Shown piece after piece: positions 38,947 through 48,052 of a DNA stretch of 64,000 nt (position 1 is its first letter; every line of letters begins with the position of its first letter). A program made the position numbers and the translations under genes. The notes under the pieces are model-generated. The model was not told where the DNA came from, did no database searches, and was given only the letters and a program-made list of their open reading frames with translations. Origin of the DNA: Roseiarcus sp963813195 (GTDB lineage: Bacteria > Pseudomonadota > Alphaproteobacteria > Rhizobiales > Beijerinckiaceae); assembly GCA_963813195.1 (NCBI GenBank), contig CAWEYC010000020.1:66374-130373 (forward strand). The letters are read 5' to 3'.

Positions 38947-39305
38947 GGGATCAACCCCTCCTCTCTGATCTCGTTGATGTACGCGTCGTAGAGTGCATCC
39001 GCGATCGGAACCATGCGCTCGTAAAAGCGATTGTCACCCGTCTTGTCTCCGCCAATAAGCAGAATCGCGGTTCGCCTGGGATCGAAGGCGTAGAACACCC
39101 GGATCGGACGTCCGCCGCTCTGCACGCGCAACTCGCGCATGTGTGAATGCCGTGAGCCGCTGAGCCCCGATGAATATGGAAAGGCCAACTGTGGCCCTTG
39201 CTCGATGAGCAACAGCCCGATGGCGATTACGTCATCCTGCTGCGACTCGCTCAGGCCGCCGTACCATTCCGCGAATTCGTCGGTGTGCTCGATGCCCCAA
39301 GCCAT
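38943..39305 (-). CDS. HigB/RelE-like toxin
   Basis: A 120-residue RelE/ParE-superfamily toxin: AWGIEHTDEFAEWYGGLSES, QAIGLLLIEQGP-like region, MRELRVQSGGRPIRVFYAFD and RRTAILLIGGDKTGDNRFYE. The ATG at 39305 is chosen, but a TTG at 39314 has a better-placed GAAGG and is a serious alternative. Toxin-first order matches higBA. Expected to cleave mRNA at the ribosome. Confidence 0.85.
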   Translation of the reverse strand: MAWGIEHTDEFAEWYGGLSESQQDDVIAIGLLLIEQGPQLAFPYSSGLSGSRHSHMRELRVQSGGRPIRVFYAFDPRRTAILLIGGDKTGDNRFYERMVPIADALYDAYINEIREEGLIP

Positions 39306-39357
39306 CGAGCGCAATATATGCCTTCAATGGAATATTTTCAAGTTCATGCCGGCCGCC

Positions 39358-39858
39358 TCAACCTGCCCGCGTTCCCCCATCCAACCCCAGCACATAGTCC
39401 AGCGCCACCTTCCCCGGCCCCAAGGTCATGATCGCCAGCGCCAGCGTGGCCCAGTACAGGTGGAAATTCGCCCAGCCCTCGGGAAAGGTGAGTTGGATGA
39501 CGCCCGTCATGACGAGGAGGCCGAGCGCCGCATAGCGCGTGCCGAGGCCGACGATCAGCAGGCACGGCAAGGCGACCTCCGCCACGCCTGCCGCCAAGGC
39601 CATCAGATCGGGGTGCGGGAAAGGGTATTCCGCGCCGAACCAATGCAGCCGAAAGTCGGCGAAGCGCGCCTTGACGCCAAAGGACAGGTTGAACCAGCCG
39701 TCCCAATCGGTCTCGCCGGCTCGCAGGAACGGCAGCGCCAGCGCGATGCGCAGGACGAGCGCGGTCAGCGAGGCCGGCACGAGCCCGAAGACGGCGCCGG
39801 TGAAGCGGGCGAGCGGGTTCGCAGCCGAGGAGCGCGCGGCCATGGAATTCGTCGACAT
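39358..39858 (-). CDS. DoxX-family membrane protein (bufferin operon member)
   Basis: A 166-residue protein with four hydrophobic helices, including LTALVLRIALALPFLRAGE, ALAAGVAEVALPCLLIVGLG and ATLALAIMTLGPGKVALDYV, matching DoxX. In bufferin operons a DoxX protein (BufD) follows the DUF2063 gene, exactly as here. Likely involved in membrane redox support of the maturase; that role is inferred from the operon. Confidence 0.82.
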   Translation of the reverse strand: MSTNSMAARSSAANPLARFTGAVFGLVPASLTALVLRIALALPFLRAGETDWDGWFNLSFGVKARFADFRLHWFGAEYPFPHPDLMALAAGVAEVALPCLLIVGLGTRYAALGLLVMTGVIQLTFPEGWANFHLYWATLALAIMTLGPGKVALDYVLGLDGGTRAG

Positions 39859-39870
39859 GGAATCTCTCCT

Positions 39871-40622
39871 TCAGCGGAACTTTTCGAACGCGCCAGCCTC
39901 GAGGAGGCCGACGACGTGGGAACCGGGGTCGAAGCCTTCGACCGTCGCCGCCTCGGAGGCCTCAGCGAGCGTCGCGCCGGCGAACAGAGCTCGCGCGAAC
40001 TCGAAGCCGCCGGGCGGCAGGGTGCGCACGAGGACATCGGCTTCCGGGCGCGTGATCAGCGCTTCCTCGGCGCTCCAGCGTTCGGGCGGACGCGGCGCGT
40101 CGGTCCCCTGGTGGGCGGCCCAGATCGAGGCGGCCGGATGCGCAAAACGCAGCAAGCGCGTGGCCGGATGGGGGAGAATTGCAGGGAGCCGAAATCCGCG
40201 GGGTCGATTTCGCCCAGCGCCGCCAGCGCGAGCGCCGGCGCATCCGCTGCGTGATAGGCCTCGACCCAGGCATTCTCGAGCCGCGCGACCTCCGCGAGAT
40301 AGGCGATCTCCCGCGCCGGTTCGAAGCGCGCGACGAAGTCGGGGAAGTCCGCGCCGTAATGGATCATCACCGGCGAGCGCGGTTTCGCGGCGGCGACGAA
40401 GGCGCGCGCCATGGCGCGGAAGAACTCGTCGCCGACGAGCCGCCGCGCGACCGGATAGCGCGCCTCGATCGTGGCGATGAGGCCGACGGCGACATTGTTG
40501 CGGTAGACGGCGAAGCGACGCGCGTCCGGGCGGCCGTCGCGGCCCATGGTTTGCGGCGGCGCGGCATGCGCGGCGTCGCGCAACGCCCGGGCGAAGGCGT
40601 CGATCGTGGATTCAAACGGCAT
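39871..40622 (-). CDS. DUF2063 protein (BufC-like), one frameshift
   Basis: The N-terminal part DGRPDARRFAVYRNNVAVGL, IATIEARYPVARRLVGDEFF and VMIHYGADFPDFVARFEPAR is the DUF2063 DNA-binding-like domain now known to partner MNIO maturases. Near 40170 the frame shifts and continues MLRFAHPAASIWAAHQGTDA to the end GSHVVGLLEAGAFEKFR. Repaired length is about 250 residues. Its start overlaps the MNIO gene end by 11 bases. Confidence 0.8.
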
Positions 40623-41505
40623 AGCGCCGCCCCTTCGCGTCGAGCTCTAGCGTCATCACGAAATCGGCGCGGTACGCCTCGGCGAGCAAAGCGGGCCATT
40701 CCGGCACGTCATTGTCCCACTCGATGAGGGTCGGGACCGGTCCTGTGCGCCGGATCGTCTCGGCGTAGAGCGCCCAGACGCCGTCGCGAACCGGCGAATT
40801 GTGCGCGTCGATCAATAGCGGGCGCCCGGCGTCGTCCTCGGCCTCGGCATAGCCGGCGAGGTGGATTTCGCCGACGTGGCGGAGCGGAAAGGCCTCGAGA
40901 TAGGCGATCGCGTCAAAGCCGTGATTGGTCGCCGAGACGATGACGTTGTTGACGTCGAGCAGCAGCCCGCAGCCGGTGCGACGCGCGATTTCGGCGAGGA
41001 AATCCGTCTCGGAAATCGTGCTCTCGGCGAAGAGGAGATAGGTCGAAGGATTTTCGAGCAGCATCCGCCGGCCGAGCGCCTCCTGCGTCTCGTCGATGTG
41101 ATCGCACACCGTCGCCAGCGTTTCCTCGGTGTAGGGCAGCGGCAGGAGGTCGTTGAGGAAGCCCTCGTCGTGGCTCGACCATGCCAGGTGTTCTGAAAAG
41201 AGACCCGGCTGATAGCGCTTCTCGAGGAGAGCGAGGCGCGCCAAATGATCCTTGTCGAGCGGTTTCGGCGAGCCGATGGAGAGGCCGACGCCGTGCAGGG
41301 AGAGGGGGTAGCGCGCGCGGATCGCCTCCAGCCGGCGATGCGCCGGGCCGCCGTCGCCCATGTAGTTTTCGGCGTGAATTTCGAAAAATCCGAGGTCCGG
41401 GGTTTCGGCCAGGATTTGCCCGACGTGCTCGGGCTTCAGGCCGACGCCGCTCCGGTTGGGCAAATTCGCGGCGACGCGCGCTGGCGGGAATGGCGAAGCG
41501 GACAC
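40612..41505 (-). CDS. bufB: MNIO-family (DUF692) bufferin maturase
   Basis: A 297-residue multinuclear non-haem iron oxidase with a TIM barrel: GLKPEHVGQILAETPDLGFF, EIHAENYMGDGGPAHRRLEA, LSLHGVGLSIGS, FSEHLAWSSHDEGFLNDLLP, NPSTYLLFAES, LLLDVNNVIVSATNHGFD and GEIHLAGYAEAEDDAGRPLL supply the iron ligands. BufB modifies cysteines of a small precursor into thiooxazoles that bind copper. GTG start with AAGGAGG 6 bases upstream. No DUF2282 precursor is seen beside it. Confidence 0.9.
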   Translation of the reverse strand: MSASPFPPARVAANLPNRSGVGLKPEHVGQILAETPDLGFFEIHAENYMGDGGPAHRRLEAIRARYPLSLHGVGLSIGSPKPLDKDHLARLALLEKRYQPGLFSEHLAWSSHDEGFLNDLLPLPYTEETLATVCDHIDETQEALGRRMLLENPSTYLLFAESTISETDFLAEIARRTGCGLLLDVNNVIVSATNHGFDAIAYLEAFPLRHVGEIHLAGYAEAEDDAGRPLLIDAHNSPVRDGVWALYAETIRRTGPVPTLIEWDNDVPEWPALLAEAYRADFVMTLELDAKGRRYAV

Positions 41506-41552
41506 GCTGTCCTCCTTGCGGCTCGGCGCCGCGATCGGTATTCGCTGGCGTC

Positions 41553-41578
41553 TTCGCGGCGGCCGCGCCGCATGTTAC
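41553..41578 (-). promoter_or_regulatory. Predicted ECF (SigF-type) promoter of the buf operon
   Basis: On the minus strand GTAACA (41573-41578), 16 bases, CGAA (41553-41556), about 48 bp before the GTG of the maturase. Caulobacter SigF promoters carry GTAACC-type -35 and CGAA-type -10 boxes. Confidence 0.6.
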
Positions 41579-41630
41579 AGGCGTCCGTGACGAGATCGAG
41601 CGCCTTTCGGTAAAATGGCCCCCTCCTCTC

Positions 41631-41655
41631 GTAACATTTGCCGCGACAGGGCGAA
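41631..41655 (+). promoter_or_regulatory. Predicted ECF promoter of the sigma-factor operon
   Basis: GTAACA (41631-41636), 15 bases, CGAA (41652-41655), matching the divergent buf promoter. The -10 lies only 7 bp before the ATG at 41662, so the transcript would be leaderless or the true start lies further in. Confidence 0.5.
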
Positions 41656-41661
41656 GGACGA

Positions 41662-42231
41662 ATGCGCGACGAATTGGTCGAGGGTCCCGGCGACGACAAA
41701 TGGGCGCCGATGATGCGCGCCGCGCTCGAGGGCGACGAGGCGACCTATCGTCGATTGCTCGAGGAGATCGGTCGCGCGGTTCGCGCGATGGCGCGTGGGG
41801 CGTTTTCACGAATGCGGGTCGGCGATGCGGATATAGAGGATGTCGTGCAAGAGACTTTGTTGGCGATCCATTTGAAGCGGCACACTTGGGATAGCAGTCT
41901 CAGGCTGGCGCCCTGGGTGAACGCGATTGCGCGCCACAAGCTTATCGACGCGACGCGCCGCCGCGGCGCGCGCCGCTCGGAGCCGATCGAGGATTTCGAG
42001 GCGGTGCTCGCCGCTCCGGAGGCGGAGGATCCGCATACGCGCAGCGACATCGAGCGGGTCATGCGGAAACTGGCGCCCCGCCAGCGCGATATCGTAACCG
42101 CGATTTCCCTCGACGGCCAGTCGATCTCCGCGACGGCGGCGCGGCTCGCGATGAGCGAGGTCGCGGTTCGCGTCGCGCTGCACCGCGCATTGAAGTCGCT
42201 CGCCGCGGCCTGGCGGAGCGCGACGCAATGA
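41662..42231 (+). CDS. sigF: ECF RNA polymerase sigma factor (SigF type)
   Basis: A 189-residue sigma factor. Region 2 spans GDEATYRRLLEEIGRAVRAM, the DIEDVVQETLLAIHLKRHTW motif and PWVNAIARHKLIDATRRRGA; region 4 includes LAPRQRDIVTAISLDGQSIS and AVRVALHRALKSLAAAWRS. AAGGA precedes the ATG. It is coupled by a 4-base overlap to an NrsF-type anti-sigma gene, the pairing of Caulobacter SigF, and is divergent from the bufferin genes, its expected targets. Confidence 0.87.
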   Translation: MRDELVEGPGDDKWAPMMRAALEGDEATYRRLLEEIGRAVRAMARGAFSRMRVGDADIEDVVQETLLAIHLKRHTWDSSLRLAPWVNAIARHKLIDATRRRGARRSEPIEDFEAVLAAPEAEDPHTRSDIERVMRKLAPRQRDIVTAISLDGQSISATAARLAMSEVAVRVALHRALKSLAAAWRSATQ

Positions 42232-42866
42232 GGACCGCCGATCTCATCAATGCGCTCGCCGCGGACCCGGTCGCGCCGCGCATCCATTTGGGAAGGCGGA
42301 TCGTCCTTGCGCTGGCGCTCGGCGGGGCGGTGAGCCTAGCCTTGTTCATGGCCGCTTTCGGTCCACGGCACGATATCTCCGCGGCGATGCGAACCGTTCG
42401 CTTCGATCTCAAGTTCGTCGACACGTTGGCGCTGCTGGCGCCTTCCACCTTGCTGTGCTGGCGGCTCATGCGGCCCGATGCGCGCCCCCGCGCGCTCGCG
42501 CTGCTGCTGGTCGCGCCGCTCGTGTTGCTCCTCGGCGCCGTCGTCGTCGAACTTATTGTCGTTCCGCCGAATCTGTGGGGGACGCGCATGGTCGGGACAA
42601 ACGCGCTGCACTGCCTGACCTTGATCCCGCTGATGTCGATTCCGCCGCTGACGGCGCTGATCGTTGCGATGCGGGCGGGGGCGCCGCGATATCCCGCATT
42701 GACCGGCGCGCTCGCGGGCGCGGTCGCGGCGGGCGTGGCGGCGACGCTCTACGCGACCAATTGCCCCGACGATTCGCCGCTCTTCGTCGCGAGCTGGTAT
42801 CCGCTCGCCACACTGATCGTCGTCGCTGCCGGCGCGCTCGCCGGGCGGCGGTTCCTGCGGTGGTGA
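42228..42866 (+). CDS. nrsF: NrsF-family (DUF1109) anti-sigma factor
   Basis: A 212-residue protein with six hydrophobic helices. LIVVPPNLWGTRMVGTNALH, CLTLIPLMSIPPLTALIVAM and YATNCPDDSPLFVASWYPLA are the DUF1109 hallmarks, including the two conserved cysteines thought to sense heavy metal or oxidants. It should hold the sigma factor at the membrane until stress. Confidence 0.88.
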   Translation: MRTADLINALAADPVAPRIHLGRRIVLALALGGAVSLALFMAAFGPRHDISAAMRTVRFDLKFVDTLALLAPSTLLCWRLMRPDARPRALALLLVAPLVLLLGAVVVELIVVPPNLWGTRMVGTNALHCLTLIPLMSIPPLTALIVAMRAGAPRYPALTGALAGAVAAGVAATLYATNCPDDSPLFVASWYPLATLIVVAAGALAGRRFLRW

Positions 42867-42875
42867 AGGGTCGCG

Positions 42876-43538
42876 CTATTTCACCAGCGGATTGAGGATC
42901 GCCTCGAGGTCCTTCAGGCTGAGTTCGCCGCCGTAAACCTTGCCGTCGATGACGAACGTCGGCGTCCCCGACACCTTGACCGTCTCGACTGCCGTCTGCA
43001 CGATCTTGTTCATGTCGTCGGCCAGGGCCTGGTTCTTCAGGCAGGACATCGCCTTGTCCTGGGTCATGCCGGTCGGGCGCATCGCGGCCACCAGAGCGTC
43101 GACCGGCTTGTCGACGAAGGCCCACTTATCCTGTTCCGCGAACAGCAATTCGATCGTCGGGAACGTCTTGTCGTCGCCGACGCAGCGCGCCAGGACGAAC
43201 GCCGCGACGTCGAGGGGGTTGCGCGAAAATTCGCGGAAAATGTAATGCACCTTGCCGGTGTCGATAAACTCCTTCTTGAAGGCCGGCATCACGGTGCGAT
43301 CGAACGTCGCGCAATGCGGGCAGGTCAAGGAGCCGTATTCGACCATGACAACGCCCTTCGGGTTGCCAAGCGCGATCTCCGGCAGCGGCCCGGGCTTCAG
43401 CACCGTCGCCATGTCGACCGCGCCATCCGGTTTGGGGGCGGCGGTTTGCGCTTGCGCCGCGCCGCAAAAGAGAAGCGCGACGGCGAACGCCGCGATCGCG
43501 GCGCGTTGAACGAGAGAGGGCGAGGACGAAGCAATCAC
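42876..43538 (-). CDS. DsbA-family thiol:disulfide oxidoreductase
   Basis: A 220-residue periplasmic thioredoxin-fold protein. The GTG at 43538 is chosen because GGGAG lies 6 bases upstream; the signal peptide AAIAAFAVALLFCGAAQA follows. VVMVEYGSLTCPHCATFDRT holds the CPHC active site, and VSGTPTFVIDGKVYGGE the cis-proline loop. It probably oxidises exported cysteines and may serve proteins under the neighbouring metal-stress regulon. Confidence 0.87.
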   Translation of the reverse strand: MIASSSPSLVQRAAIAAFAVALLFCGAAQAQTAAPKPDGAVDMATVLKPGPLPEIALGNPKGVVMVEYGSLTCPHCATFDRTVMPAFKKEFIDTGKVHYIFREFSRNPLDVAAFVLARCVGDDKTFPTIELLFAEQDKWAFVDKPVDALVAAMRPTGMTQDKAMSCLKNQALADDMNKIVQTAVETVKVSGTPTFVIDGKVYGGELSLKDLEAILNPLVK

Positions 43539-43621
43539 GAAAGACTCCCGGGTTCGGACACCGCAAACGGCCGGGACATTGGACTCTTTCGCCGCGGGCG
43601 GCAAGAGCGATCCAAGAGCTT

Positions 43622-44725
43622 TCAGTGCGCCAGGGCGGCGCATAATCGCGGCTGCGGGATGGCGAGGCCGGCCTGCGCGCTCAGGGCGATCAGACCGCCG
43701 AAACGGCGCTGCTTCTTGGCGGAATGGTTGGTGAAGATATCGGCGAGATAATGGTCGAGGAAGGGGTTGCGGAAGCGCTCGATCACGCTTCGCCGGTAGG
43801 CGCGCGCCTCGTCGCGCATTCCGATGGCGTCGAAGACGGGCAGCACCTCGCGGTCATAGAGATCGTTGAGAGCGCTGAGGACGGCGGCGTCGGCGAGCAA
43901 ATCGCGGACGGTCTCGGAGCGGGCGCCGCCGCGCGCCGCCCAGCCCTCGGCGAGATAGGTATGGCCGAGATTGAGGATGAAAAGCTTCAGGCGCGCGTAG
44001 GGCTTGAGATCGTCGGTGAGGACGATGCTGGCGTGCTGGCAAGGCATGACGAGTCCGGGGCGGTTCTCGACCGCCCAAAGCGCGTAGGGTTCGGCGACCG
44101 CGCCCGCCGGTTCCAGCGGCTCGGAAACGATGCGGTCGACCAGCGAATTGATCCACAGGCATTGTTCGTCCGCCCAGCGGCGGAACTCGTCGGCGAGGCG
44201 CCAGCCGTTGGCGACTTCGAGCACCAGCGCGCGCAGCTTGTCGCCGTTGCCTTCGATGAGTTCGCAGGGAAAGAGCGTCGGCGCGGGCTCCCCGGCGGCG
44301 AAGCGGGCATGGAGCAGCTTCGTCAGCTTGGCGGGGAAGGAGCGGGGAACCGCGCCGTCCGGCTGATCGCCCGGATCGAGTTCGTAGCCGCGATCGCCGG
44401 TGTTCGAAACGATCCACCGTGCATCCTCGACGAAGAGTTTTTCGAGCGCGCCCCAATCGCCGTTGGCGTCGACGCCGCGGCCGATGCTGCCGACCTCGAT
44501 CCACTCGTCGACGACCGCGCTTCCCGTCAATCCGCGCACATGCACGGGGTAGGGCTGGCCCGAATCGAAGAAGGCGAGGCGGCGGGCGCTGTCGGCCGAC
44601 GCCGTCGTCTGCGCGACGGCGATTTTTCCCGTCCCGTCGCCGTCGACGAACCCCTCTGCGACGAACAGATCGAAATGCGCCTGGAGGAACCGGCTGGTGC
44701 CAAATTGCAGGATCGGAAAGTCCAT
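43622..44725 (-). CDS. Mannitol dehydrogenase family oxidoreductase (tagaturonate reductase-like)
   Basis: A 367-residue NAD-dependent enzyme: ILQFGTSRFLQAHFDLFVAE is the nucleotide-binding start, WIVSNTGDRGYEL and FPCELIEGNGDKLRALVLEV follow, and LKLFILNLGHTYLAEGWAAR holds the catalytic-domain KxxxxNxxH pattern. It lies 4 bp from the alcohol dehydrogenase gene, so both form a sugar-acid or polyol operon. Substrate unknown. Confidence 0.83.
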   Translation of the reverse strand: MDFPILQFGTSRFLQAHFDLFVAEGFVDGDGTGKIAVAQTTASADSARRLAFFDSGQPYPVHVRGLTGSAVVDEWIEVGSIGRGVDANGDWGALEKLFVEDARWIVSNTGDRGYELDPGDQPDGAVPRSFPAKLTKLLHARFAAGEPAPTLFPCELIEGNGDKLRALVLEVANGWRLADEFRRWADEQCLWINSLVDRIVSEPLEPAGAVAEPYALWAVENRPGLVMPCQHASIVLTDDLKPYARLKLFILNLGHTYLAEGWAARGGARSETVRDLLADAAVLSALNDLYDREVLPVFDAIGMRDEARAYRRSVIERFRNPFLDHYLADIFTNHSAKKQRRFGGLIALSAQAGLAIPQPRLCAALAH

Positions 44726-44729
44726 GCAT

Positions 44730-45740
44730 TTATATCTCGATTAGCGCCTTGACGACGCCGCTGGACGGCTGAAGCCAGTGCGGGAACATTTGCGGCGCAT
44801 CCTCGAGCGCGGCGCGGTGGGTATTCAGGCGCGCCGTCGGAATGCGGCTGGCGCGCAGCATCGCGAAGACCTCGTCGAAATCGGCGCGCGTTGCATTGCG
44901 GCTGCCCAGAAGCGTTGTCTCGCGCTTGTGAAATTCGGGATCGGCGAAGGAGATCGCGCCGAGCACGATGCTGACGAGCACATAGGCGCCGCCGTGCGCG
45001 ACGAGCGAAAACCCCGCGTTCATCGCCTGAGGCGAGCCCGTGCAATCGAACACGCAGTCGAAGAAGTCGCCGCCCGTCAATTCGGCGAGGACGGGGCGCG
45101 CGCCTTCGCCGGATTCGACGATATGATCGACGCCGATCGCGTCGGCGGAAAAGCGCAGGCGGTCCTCGCGCCGATCCAACACGGTCACCCCGGCGCCGCG
45201 CGCTTTGGCGAAAATCGCGCAGGCGACGCCGATCGGGCCGGCGCCGACGATGGCGACGCGCTGGCCGGCGGCGACCGCGCCGCGGCGCACAGCATGGGCG
45301 CCGATGGCGAGGAATTCCGCCATCGCCGCCTCGTCGAGGCTGACGCCCTCCGCATCGACGAGGTTGTCGTCGGGGACTGAGAGCCAGTCCGCCATGCCGC
45401 CGTCGCTATGCACGCCGAACACATTGAGCGTCTGGCAGCAATTGGGCTTGCCGCGGCGGCAGGCGACGCAGGCGCCGCACGAGAGATAGGGCAGAATCGC
45501 GACGCGCTGGCCGGTGCGAAACCGGCTCCCTTCGCCGACCGCCTCGATTTCACCGGAGAGTTCGTGGCCGATGACGCGGGGGTATTCGAAATAGGGCTGC
45601 GTCCCTTCGAAAATGTGCAGATCGGTGCCGCACACGCCGGCGCGCCGGATGCGCACCAGCGCGGCGTGTGGCTGGACCTGCGGCTTGGCGCGATCGACCA
45701 GCACAAGCTCGCCGGGGCGCGGGCAGAGCAGCGCTCTCAC
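44730..45740 (-). CDS. Zinc-dependent alcohol dehydrogenase (medium-chain)
   Basis: A 336-residue enzyme. GVCGTDLHIFEGTQPYFEYP and VIGHELSGEIEAVGEG give the catalytic zinc ligands; LPYLSCGACVACRRGKPNCC the four structural cysteines; RVAIVGAGPIGVACAIFAKA the NAD loop. It resembles L-idonate, galactonate or threonine dehydrogenases. Upstream partner of the UxaB-like gene. Confidence 0.87.
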   Translation of the reverse strand: MRALLCPRPGELVLVDRAKPQVQPHAALVRIRRAGVCGTDLHIFEGTQPYFEYPRVIGHELSGEIEAVGEGSRFRTGQRVAILPYLSCGACVACRRGKPNCCQTLNVFGVHSDGGMADWLSVPDDNLVDAEGVSLDEAAMAEFLAIGAHAVRRGAVAAGQRVAIVGAGPIGVACAIFAKARGAGVTVLDRREDRLRFSADAIGVDHIVESGEGARPVLAELTGGDFFDCVFDCTGSPQAMNAGFSLVAHGGAYVLVSIVLGAISFADPEFHKRETTLLGSRNATRADFDEVFAMLRASRIPTARLNTHRAALEDAPQMFPHWLQPSSGVVKALIEI

Positions 45741-45874
45741 GATGCGCTCCCCACCGCGGCGCCGACGATGTGATTTTGCAGTCGGAGCGCTGACATGTTA
45801 GTTCCTCGCGCGCGCTTATGCCCTGCTTTCGCCGGGAAGGAAACCCCGGCGAAACGCTGTCGCGGAGGACAATC

Positions 45875-46933
45875 ATGGAATACCGGCAATTGGGCAATTC
45901 GGGACTGAAGGTCTCGGTGCTGACTATGGGCACGATGACCTTCGGCGGCCAGGGCGGCTTCGCCAAGGTCGGCAACGTCCCGCTCGACGAGGTGCGGCGG
46001 CTGATCGACCTCGTCGCCGACACCGGCGTCAATCTCATCGACACCGCTGACGTCTACTCGTCTGGCGCGTCCGAATCCATGCTCGGCGAAGCCATGGGTG
46101 GCAAGCGCAAGCCCGGCATGCTGATCGCCTCCAAGGCGCGCTTTCCGATGGGCAAGGGGCCGAACGACGCCGGCCTTTCGCGCTGGCATCTGATCCGCGC
46201 TTGCGAGGAGAGCCTGAAGCGCCTGCGAACGGACGTCATCGACCTCTACCAGGTGCACGAATGGGACGGTATGACGCCGCTCGAGGAGACTTTGGAAGCG
46301 CTCGACGGCCTCGTGCGCGCGGGGAAGGTGCGCTATGTCGGCTGCTCCAATTATTCCGGCTGGCATGTCATGAAGGCGATGGAAATCGCACGGCGCGACG
46401 GCCGCATTCCCTTCGTCTCGCAGCAGATCCACTACACCTTGCAGGCGCGCGAGGCCGAATACGAATTGATCCCGATCTCGCTCGATCAGAAGCTCGGCGT
46501 CCTCGTCTGGAGCCCGATCGCCGGCGGCCTCCTCTCCGGCAAGCACCGGCGCGACAAAACCGCGCCCGCGGGCACGCGGCAAATGGCGGGCTGGAGCGAG
46601 CCGCCGATCGCCGACGAGGGCAAGCTGTGGGACATCGTCGACGAACTCGTGGCCATCGGCAAGGCCCACGGCGTCTCGGCGGCGCGGATCGCGCTGGCCT
46701 GGCTGCTGGGTCGGCCGGCCGTCACCTCGCTGATCATCGGCGGACGCACCGAGGCGCAATTCCGGGACAATCTCGCGAGCGTCGAGGTCAAGCTGACGGC
46801 CGAGCAGCGCGCTCGGCTCGACAAAGTTAGCCAGCCGACGCTCCTCTATCCCTATTGGCACCAAGCTTGGACGGCGAAGGACCGGCTGAGCGCGGCCGAC
46901 TTGGCGTTGCTGGCGCCCTATTTGGACACGTGA
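45875..46933 (+). CDS. Aldo/keto reductase
   Basis: A 352-residue NADPH-dependent reductase starting MEYRQLGNSGLKVSVLTMGT with GCGGAGG upstream. NLIDTADVYSSGASESMLGE holds the catalytic aspartate and tyrosine, LIASKARFPMGKGPND the lysine, LYQVHEWDGMTPLEE the histidine. It matches the YajO/Gpr-like AKR12/13 groups. Divergent from the alcohol dehydrogenase operon. Confidence 0.88.
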   Translation: MEYRQLGNSGLKVSVLTMGTMTFGGQGGFAKVGNVPLDEVRRLIDLVADTGVNLIDTADVYSSGASESMLGEAMGGKRKPGMLIASKARFPMGKGPNDAGLSRWHLIRACEESLKRLRTDVIDLYQVHEWDGMTPLEETLEALDGLVRAGKVRYVGCSNYSGWHVMKAMEIARRDGRIPFVSQQIHYTLQAREAEYELIPISLDQKLGVLVWSPIAGGLLSGKHRRDKTAPAGTRQMAGWSEPPIADEGKLWDIVDELVAIGKAHGVSAARIALAWLLGRPAVTSLIIGGRTEAQFRDNLASVEVKLTAEQRARLDKVSQPTLLYPYWHQAWTAKDRLSAADLALLAPYLDT

Positions 46934-47077
46934 CCGCCGTGGGACGAGGCGAGCGGCGCCAATCTGACATTTGGCGCCGGGCGGGCGCACGTTCTTGTTC
47001 ATCCACGTGCGCGGCCGGCCCCGGAAAGTCGTCCGAGGCGGCATAAGAGGTAGGCTCAGCCATCGCCGAATCCGGCT

Positions 47078-47950
47078 TTAATGTTGCTCGTCGAGAAAGG
47101 CGCGCACCGCAGCAGCAGTGGCGGCCGGTTGCTCCTCCATGAGCCAATGCCCCGAGCCAGCAATGATCACTTCCCTCACGTCCGTCGCCGCGGCGCGCAT
47201 GACAACGGCCATGGTCGGTCCGAAGGACTTCTCGCCGCCGACCGCTAGCACCGACATGGTCAGCTTGCCTTTGGCCAGGAATGCGAGGTTGTCGATCGCG
47301 TCCTGATCGAAGGCGGCGAACTGGCTGAAGCCGGCATGCATCGCGCCAGGTAGCGCATACAGCTTGGCGTAGTGTTCGCGCGCGGCCTCGCCGAAGGACT
47401 TCGGGTCGGCGGAAAACTCGTTCCAGAAGCGGTCGAGATAGATGCGTTCGCGTCCGGCGACCAGCCGCTCCATATCCGGGCCGCCGAAGCGGAAATGCCA
47501 CAGGAGCGGGCTCTTCAGTATATCCTCCCACGGTCCGATCCCGGGCAGCGGTGCGTCCATCAAGGCGAACCGGGTTACGCGCTCTGGGTACTGGGCGGCG
47601 AACGCATATCCGACCATATTGCCGATGTCGTGGGTGACGAGGTCCGCCCGTTCAATCCCGAGCGCGTCGAGGACGCCGGCTACATCCTGGCCCTGTGTCT
47701 TCTTGTCGTAGCCACTGGCGGGACGAGCGGAGAGCCCCATGCCGCGCAGGTCGGGGGCGACAATCGTGTGGTCCTGGGCAAGGTCCGCCGCCAGGGGCGC
47801 CCACATGTCGCCGGTCTCGCCATAGCCGTGCAACAGGATGACCGCCGGTCCCTGGCCGCCGACCCGCACGTACAGGGTCGTGCCATTTGACTGAATGTCC
47901 GCGGTCCGGAACCCGGCCGGAAACGGTTGCACGTCTGTCGCGACTGGCAT
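47078..47950 (-). CDS. Alpha/beta hydrolase (epoxide hydrolase/haloacetate dehalogenase-like)
   Basis: A 290-residue hydrolase: VILLHGYGETGDMWAPLAAD (oxyanion HGYG), LVTHDIGNMVGYAFAAQYPE with an aspartate nucleophile in HDIG instead of serine, and the histidine in IAGSGHWLMEEQPA. The aspartate nucleophile points to epoxide hydrolase or dehalogenase chemistry. Length normal. Standing alone. Confidence 0.83.
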   Translation of the reverse strand: MPVATDVQPFPAGFRTADIQSNGTTLYVRVGGQGPAVILLHGYGETGDMWAPLAADLAQDHTIVAPDLRGMGLSARPASGYDKKTQGQDVAGVLDALGIERADLVTHDIGNMVGYAFAAQYPERVTRFALMDAPLPGIGPWEDILKSPLLWHFRFGGPDMERLVAGRERIYLDRFWNEFSADPKSFGEAAREHYAKLYALPGAMHAGFSQFAAFDQDAIDNLAFLAKGKLTMSVLAVGGEKSFGPTMAVVMRAAATDVREVIIAGSGHWLMEEQPAATAAAVRAFLDEQH

Positions 47951-48052
47951 GGGAATCCCTTCGTGAGGCAGGCGAACGTCTCGTTCGCTGAAATGCGGCC
48001 CGCAGGGCCGGTTGAGGGCGACCGCTCCAAGTCCATCACTTCGCGAAGTGCG

